The notes below the pieces were generated by a model. The model made no database searches and was not told the origin of the DNA. It was given only the letters and a program-made list of their open reading frames with translations. Both the position numbers and the translations under genes were made by a program. A DNA stretch of 10,376 bases from an uncultured Clostridia bacterium (GTDB lineage: Bacteria > Bacillota > Clostridia > TANB77 > CAG-508): the NCBI GenBank assembly GCA_947632525.1, contig CANRPQ010000041.1, forward strand, positions 1-10,376, read 5' to 3'. Below, piece by piece: positions 5,850-10,376 of the stretch (position 1 is the stretch's first letter; each line of letters opens with the position of its first letter).

Positions 5850-7295
5850 CTATTTGTAATATTTCTGTAACATTTCTGACATATTTTTTAGTGACCTATC
5901 TGCTAATTTTGTATATTTCAGTTTTTTATCTTTAATATTTTCTTCTAGTTTTGGTAAAATTCCAAAGTTAGCGTTCATTGGCTGAAACCTGTCATTTTCA
6001 GTTGATATATAATTTGCTAAGGCACCTATCATACTGGTTATTGGAAATATTATTTTAGTATTATCTTTTTTATTTCTACTAGAAATTAATTGTTGTGTTG
6101 CATTTAGACCTGCTATTAATCCAGATGAAATTGACTCTACATATCCTTCTACACCCGTAATTTGACCTGCAAAATATATATTACTATTTGTTTTTAGTTG
6201 ATATGTATTGTCTAATAGCTTGGCAGAATTTATATATGTATTTCTATGCATTACCCCATATTTTACAAATTCTGCATTTTTTAAGCCAGGTATTAAGCTA
6301 AATACTTTTTGCTGCTCTCCAAATTTTAAGTTTGTTTGAAAGCCTACCATATTAAATAGGTTTCCTTCACTATTATCTTGTCTTAGCTGAACTACTGCAT
6401 AAGGTCTTGTACCTGTTCTTGGGTCTGTAAATCCTACTGGTTTTAATGGTCCAAAGCGTAATGTGTCTTTTCCCCTTTTTGCCATAATTTCAATTGGCAT
6501 ACATCCTTCAAAAATTTCACTTTTTTCGAAGTCATGTAATGTTACTATTTCTGCATTAACCAATTCAGTCCAAAATGCTTCATATTCTTTTTGGTTCATT
6601 GGAAGATTTATATAACTTGCATTATCTTGTGTTTTTATTCTTTCTTTCCATTTTTCTATATCTTCTTCTCTTTCTCTTTCTTGCTCATAACGTTCTCCCC
6701 AAAATGCAATATTCATATCAATAGATTCTTTTTCTATAATTGGTGCTGCCGCATCATAAAAATATAGTTTATCCTGCCCTGTTATATTTGATATTTCTTG
6801 TGAAAGTTTGTCCGATGTTAGTGGACCAGTTGCAATTATTATAATTCCTTGTTTTGCCATTTCTTCTATTTCACAGCATTTTTCTTGGTTTATTAAGATA
6901 TCATCTATGTTATTAACAGTTTGGTTTCCTACTTCCTTATGGATTATTTCTATATTTTCCATTTTTTCTATCTCTTCTGTAACTCTTTTTGCAAATTTTT
7001 CACGGTCTACAGCTAAGGCTTGTCCTGCTGGAACTTTAGTTTCATCTGCAATACGAATTAATAAAGAATCTAACATTCTAAGTTCCTCTTTTAATAAACC
7101 ACATGCATTTGTGTGTAAATTAGATTTTAAAGAATTGCTACAAACTATTTCTGCAAGGTTTTCATTACTATGTGCTGGTGAAAATTTCTTTGGTTTCATT
7201 TCATATAGTTTTACTTTTATTCCTCTTTTTGCAATTTGATATGCGGCTTCACATCCTGCTAATCCTCCGCCAATTACTGTTATATATTCTTGCAT
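5850..7295 (-). CDS. trmFO: tRNA uracil-54 C5-methyltransferase, folate- and FAD-dependent
   Basis: TrmFO makes ribothymidine at position 54 of the tRNA T-loop, using methylenetetrahydrofolate as carbon donor and reduced FAD. The N-terminus ITVIGGGLAGCEAAY (5-19) is the Rossmann FAD-binding motif. EIVCSNSLKSN holds the conserved cysteine at 52 and FEGCMPIE the second at 265, matching the two functional cysteines of the Bacillus enzyme. Other family motifs are PAGQALAVDRE, ATGPLTS, GFQTNLKFGEQ, YGVMHRNTYINS, FAGQITGVEGYVES and FQPMNANFG. At 481 residues it is about 40 longer than the 435-residue Bacillus protein (length from memory). The extra residues lie around 122-147 and 203-226. The ATG has AAAGGAG nine bases upstream (7305-7311) and sits 26 bases after the helicase stop, so the genes are probably co-transcribed. 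The stop is TAG, the only one in the window. Confidence 0.96.
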   Translation of the reverse strand: MQEYITVIGGGLAGCEAAYQIAKRGIKVKLYEMKPKKFSPAHSNENLAEIVCSNSLKSNLHTNACGLLKEELRMLDSLLIRIADETKVPAGQALAVDREKFAKRVTEEIEKMENIEIIHKEVGNQTVNNIDDILINQEKCCEIEEMAKQGIIIIATGPLTSDKLSQEISNITGQDKLYFYDAAAPIIEKESIDMNIAFWGERYEQEREREEDIEKWKERIKTQDNASYINLPMNQKEYEAFWTELVNAEIVTLHDFEKSEIFEGCMPIEIMAKRGKDTLRFGPLKPVGFTDPRTGTRPYAVVQLRQDNSEGNLFNMVGFQTNLKFGEQQKVFSLIPGLKNAEFVKYGVMHRNTYINSAKLLDNTYQLKTNSNIYFAGQITGVEGYVESISSGLIAGLNATQQLISSRNKKDNTKIIFPITSMIGALANYISTENDRFQPMNANFGILPKLEENIKDKKLKYTKLADRSLKNMSEMLQKYYK

Positions 7296-7321
7296 ATTTA
7301 TATGCTCCTTTAGTACTAATT

Positions 7322-8659
7322 TTATCCAAATAATTCCATGATATCTTCTTTTGATAATTGATTAATAAATGTGTTTTGAGTTGATAGCATATTATCAACT
7401 AATTTTGCTTTCTTTTGTTGCAATTCATATATTTTCTCTTCGATAGAATTTTTGGTTATTAATTTATAAACTTGTACATTGCTTTTTTGACCTATTCTAT
7501 ATGTTCTATCCGTAGCTTGGTTTTCAGCTGAAATGTTCCACCATGGGTCATAATGGATTACCATGTCTGCACCAGTTAGGTTTAACCCAGTTCCACCAGC
7601 TTTTAGAGAAATTAAAAACACTTTTATATCTTTATCTTCATTAAATTTATCTACTAGCTCAATTCTTTCTGATACCTTAGTTTGACCTGTTAGTTTTAAA
7701 TAATTTATTTGTTTGTTTTTAAGTTCTTTTTCAATAATTTGAAACATTGAAGTATACCCTGAGAATAGTAAAATTTTGTGTCCCCCTGCTACTGCATCTT
7801 CCATTACTTGAATACATTGTGATAGCTTACTGCTTTCACCCTCATAATCTTGTAAGAATAAGCTTGGGTGGCAACAAATTTGCCTTAATCTCATAAGTAA
7901 TGCTAAAATTTTTATTTGACTATTTTCAAATCCATTCATCTGTATTTCATCAGCAACTTCTTTTTTTGCATTTGCTAAATAGCTTAAATAAATTTTTTGT
8001 TGTTCTTGTTCCATTTCGTTGTACAACACAGTTACAGTCTTATCAGGTAATTCTGTTAGAACTTCTTTTTTTACCCTTCTTAGTATAAATGGTTCTATCA
8101 TTTTCTTTAATTTTTGCATTTTAGTTTCATCATTTTCTTTTACTATTGCAATTTCATATAGTTCTTTAAATTTTCGATATTTAAATAGATAGCCCGGCAT
8201 TATGAAATCAAAAATAGACCATAATTCAGAAAGTGAGTTTTCAATTGGAGTTCCTGTTAATGCGAATCTTGTTTGTGCATGAACTTTTTTGATTGCTTTT
8301 GCATTTTGTGTGCTATTGTTTTTAATATATTGCGCTTCATCTGCTATCATATATTTAAATTGATATAATTTTTCATCATATAATTCAATATCTCTTTTTA
8401 GTGAATCATATGAAGTTATAATTATATCATAATCTTCAATTAGTTTGATTCTTCTTTCTCGTTCTACTGCATTTCCACTTATAACTAGAGCTTTTAGGGT
8501 AGGAGTAAATTTTTCTACTTCTCCCAACCAGTTAAGTGTTAATGAACTAGGGCATACAACCATGGATGGCATTGGCTTTTTTTCAATTTGTTTTTGTGTA
8601 TTTTTATATGATAAAATAACAGCTAATACTTGCAATGTTTTTCCGAAGACCCATATCAT
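7322..8659 (-). CDS. SNF2-family helicase, C-terminal part after frameshift (motor domains)
   Basis: This reading frame carries nearly the whole Swi2/Snf2 ATPase motor: the end of Walker A (GKT, 6-8), motif Ia (VVCPSSLTLNW), the DEAQ box (107-110) followed by YIKN, motif III LTGTPIENSLSELWSIFD (134-151), the linker FILRRVKKEVLTELP, then the second RecA-like lobe with ILLFSGYTSMF, SLKAGGTGLNL (351-361), DPWWN and QATDRTYRIGQ (381-391, arginine finger 388). Such proteins translocate on double-stranded DNA and remodel DNA-protein complexes; the bacterial partners are mostly unknown. The first five codons are an out-of-frame reading of the upstream domain, and no Shine-Dalgarno precedes the nominal ATG at 8659. 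It is therefore the 3' part of one gene whose 5' part lies at 8604-10310. Removing one base near 8645 joins them into a 995-residue protein. trmFO follows after 26 bases. Confidence 0.9.
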   Translation of the reverse strand: MIWVFGKTLQVLAVILSYKNTQKQIEKKPMPSMVVCPSSLTLNWLGEVEKFTPTLKALVISGNAVERERRIKLIEDYDIIITSYDSLKRDIELYDEKLYQFKYMIADEAQYIKNNSTQNAKAIKKVHAQTRFALTGTPIENSLSELWSIFDFIMPGYLFKYRKFKELYEIAIVKENDETKMQKLKKMIEPFILRRVKKEVLTELPDKTVTVLYNEMEQEQQKIYLSYLANAKKEVADEIQMNGFENSQIKILALLMRLRQICCHPSLFLQDYEGESSKLSQCIQVMEDAVAGGHKILLFSGYTSMFQIIEKELKNKQINYLKLTGQTKVSERIELVDKFNEDKDIKVFLISLKAGGTGLNLTGADMVIHYDPWWNISAENQATDRTYRIGQKSNVQVYKLITKNSIEEKIYELQQKKAKLVDNMLSTQNTFINQLSKEDIMELFG

Positions 8660-10310
8660 CTGCTAAAATTCCGCCAAAATTATACTCATCCAATGTTTTA
8701 AGCCATTGATATCCTATTTTTTGGTAATTTCTTAGGTTAGCATTTAATTCTTTAGGTATTTCTATATCGCTATTTTCTGCATTATTTTCTAATTTATCTA
8801 TCATATCTTGATAAGAATCATCTTTTTTAATATTTACATTTTTTAGTGATTTTAGCATTTTATCTAAGTACAAAGTACGATAAGCTGGAAGTGCTATAAT
8901 TCCTTTACTTATGTCTTTAGTGTCTATTTCCATATTTGTTGCTAAGTCTTCTAAAAATGCTATACTTTCATTATCTTCTAGTTTTATATAACTACCGTCT
9001 TTTAGTCTATAAAACTTCTTTTTTAGCTGATATTTTTGTAAAATTTCTGCTAAGTCTGCTAAATCAATTCCTATCTGAGATAAATCTATTTCTAGTAGAT
9101 TGTTTTCAATACGAATTCCTAAATTTTTTATTTGAAAGCCATGAATTTCTTTTTTCTTGAATGCATCTGTTGCTAGTACTTCATATTTTTTTAAATATTC
9201 ATCCATTTCTTCTGATAAAAATTGATATATTGCATCATCTTTTGTTAATATTAATCTGGATTTTGCCCTATCTAGCATGAACCCGGTTTTTAAAAATTGA
9301 TGTAATACTTCATTTTCTTTGATAATATTTCTTGCTATTTTTATATTTTCATTTATTAATGGATTAAATTCAAAATCTTCATAGCAAAATCGTATATCTG
9401 CTGTTATATAATTGTTTTTATCATAATCTAAAAATATTTTTACTCCCAATGGTTTCGGAATGCACCTTTTTTCAATTTCTGGAGATAAATTTTCTTTTTG
9501 TATGTCTTGTGAAATATTGGGTGCTATTATTGCAAAAAAACTGGTTAATTCTTGTTCATCTATTATAATTTGATTAGTATAATTTTTGCGTAATACTTGT
9601 AATATTTTTAGGGTATTATTTTCAAATTGCTTACTGCAACGGTATATTGCATCTTGAAGAAGTAAATAAATGTAATCTTTTCCTTCTAAAATTTCATAGC
9701 TAAAAATATCAATATTAGTTTCAAATTGAAATTTATTATTGTCTAATTGCTTAATTATAAATGGAATTTCTGGTTCTTCTGAAGAAAAGTAAATTGTTTT
9801 TTCTGTTGTATTTCTTTGAAATGAAACTTCGGTATTTTTTAATGCATCAAATAAATCATCTAACCCAATGTTAGAAACAAAAATGTTATCTAATGCATAC
9901 GCTTTTTTATAGTATGTATAGTTATCAGCTTCTTCGTTGTTGTACTTCATAATTTCTGCATATTTCAACATGAATTCTAATATTGGAATGCTATCTTCTG
10001 AAAATGATTCTTTGCGATGAATTAGGTTCAGTTTTGTGCCATATTGGTATGGCTCTTGGTGAAGCATTTTAGTATAAAAATCTGGCAAATTTTTAATTTT
10101 ATAGAATTGCTTTTCTCCTATTTTAAATTCTATTTTCATTCTCTTATTAAAATCATCAAAATACATTTTTGGAATTATTTTTATATTTTGTGCATATTCT
10201 ATATTTTCTTTTTTCTCGTTGTTATATTCTTCTTTCATAAAAGTATTTAATAATTGTTTAAATACTCTATGATTTTCCTTTTCTCGAATTTCATCTTGGT
10301 TCTCTAACAT
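8604..10310 (-). CDS. SNF2-family helicase, N-terminal part before frameshift
   Basis: Residues 1-555 are the N-terminal accessory region of a bacterial SNF2 ATPase plus the start of its motor: a Q-motif-like LRNYQKIGYQWL (526-537) and GGILADDMGL, which should continue as the Walker A GKT. The frame is lost there, and 13 unrelated residues follow before a stop. The region from about 45 to 500 resembles the helicase-associated segment found before the motor in Clostridia and Bacillus relatives (for example KIIPKMYFDDFNKRMKIEFKIG). The SWIM zinc finger that usually precedes it in the long clostridial forms is absent: there are no paired cysteines near the N-terminus. The ATG start is well supported by GGGAGG six bases upstream (10317-10322), a promoter, and in-frame stops upstream. 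A broken gene, a sequencing error or recoding could explain the split. Confidence 0.88.
   Translation of the reverse strand: MLENQDEIREKENHRVFKQLLNTFMKEEYNNEKKENIEYAQNIKIIPKMYFDDFNKRMKIEFKIGEKQFYKIKNLPDFYTKMLHQEPYQYGTKLNLIHRKESFSEDSIPILEFMLKYAEIMKYNNEEADNYTYYKKAYALDNIFVSNIGLDDLFDALKNTEVSFQRNTTEKTIYFSSEEPEIPFIIKQLDNNKFQFETNIDIFSYEILEGKDYIYLLLQDAIYRCSKQFENNTLKILQVLRKNYTNQIIIDEQELTSFFAIIAPNISQDIQKENLSPEIEKRCIPKPLGVKIFLDYDKNNYITADIRFCYEDFEFNPLINENIKIARNIIKENEVLHQFLKTGFMLDRAKSRLILTKDDAIYQFLSEEMDEYLKKYEVLATDAFKKKEIHGFQIKNLGIRIENNLLEIDLSQIGIDLADLAEILQKYQLKKKFYRLKDGSYIKLEDNESIAFLEDLATNMEIDTKDISKGIIALPAYRTLYLDKMLKSLKNVNIKKDDSYQDMIDKLENNAENSDIEIPKELNANLRNYQKIGYQWLKTLDEYNFGGILADDMGLRKNIASISCYFII
8640..8651 (-). 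other. One-base frameshift inside the helicase Walker A motif
   Basis: The minus strand reads GGT CTT CGG AAA AAC. The family motif DDMGLGKT requires GGT CTT GGA AAA ACA, or GGT CTC GGA. There is one extra base, either the C at 8645 or one of the two T's at 8646-8647. Upstream residues 1-555 and downstream residues from GKT onward both match the family without other damage. The lesion is thus a single insertion, or a site where a +1 shift occurs during translation. Confidence 0.9.
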
Positions 10311-10341
10311 GATTTTCCTCCCAGAAATTTATCAATTGTTT

Positions 10342-10370
10342 ATTATACTATATTAGTGATAATTTTTCAA
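10342..10370 (-). promoter_or_regulatory. Promoter of the helicase-trmFO transcript
   Basis: TTGAAA (10365-10370) and a perfect TATAAT (10342-10347) on the minus strand are separated by exactly 17 bases. A start near 10335 leaves a leader of about 25 bases with GGGAGG before the ATG. This fixes the 5' end of the helicase gene inside the window. Confidence 0.8.
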
Positions 10371-10376
10371 GGGAAG

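Noticed and set aside
8657..8659. Independent start of a short helicase at ATG 8659
   Set aside because: No Shine-Dalgarno precedes it, the first five residues are out-of-frame DDMGL sequence, and a motor lacking its N-terminal Q motif and first Walker A residues would be defective.
1..10376. Mobile elements, CRISPR arrays, tRNA genes or a defence island around the SNF2 gene
   Set aside because: No transposase, integrase, direct-repeat array, tRNA fold or restriction or methylation partner is seen. The helicase neighbours are a tRNA modification enzyme and an unknown coiled-coil gene.

Overview
The window is strongly AT-rich, and every gene I can support lies on the minus strand. The coding sequence looks like a low-GC Gram-positive bacterium: strong AGGAGG ribosome binding sites, mostly TAA stops, AGA as the usual arginine codon, a Firmicute/Clostridia-type S12 sequence, and the folate-dependent tRNA methyltransferase TrmFO. 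My best guess is an uncultured member of the Clostridia. That placement is an inference from these features, not from a search. Tryptophan is read from TGG, and nothing suggests a recoded UGA.

Reading in the direction of transcription (right to left), the window falls into three blocks. Block 1 (10376 to 5850) has a near-consensus promoter at the right edge, a long SNF2-family helicase gene interrupted by a one-base frameshift exactly in its Walker A motif, and then trmFO only 26 bases later, so the two probably share a transcript. Block 2 (5849 to 3909) has its own near-consensus promoter and a 611-residue, highly charged, coiled-coil-rich protein that I do not recognise. Block 3 (3861 to 1) is the classical str operon: rpsL (S12), rpsG (S7), fusA (EF-G) and the first 72 codons of tuf (EF-Tu), which runs off the left edge. 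A promoter (TTGACT, 17 bp, TACAAT) lies before rpsL. It is immediately followed by a long hairpin with a T-rich tail, which can act as the terminator of the coiled-coil gene and also as a hairpin at the very 5' end of the str transcript.

The str genes encode two decoding-centre or head proteins of the 30S subunit and the two GTPases of elongation. TrmFO modifies U54 of tRNA, so much of the window serves translation. The helicase and the coiled-coil protein have no visible link to that theme. There are no tRNA or rRNA genes, insertion sequences, CRISPR arrays or phage genes.

Points that deserve attention are the promoter-hairpin overlap at the head of the str operon, a strongly structured rpsL-rpsG spacer that looks like a possible S7 autoregulatory element, the Walker A frameshift (CUU CGG A) in the helicase, and the unrecognised coiled-coil protein. 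The start codons are also notable: GTG, GTG and TTG for rpsL, rpsG and fusA.
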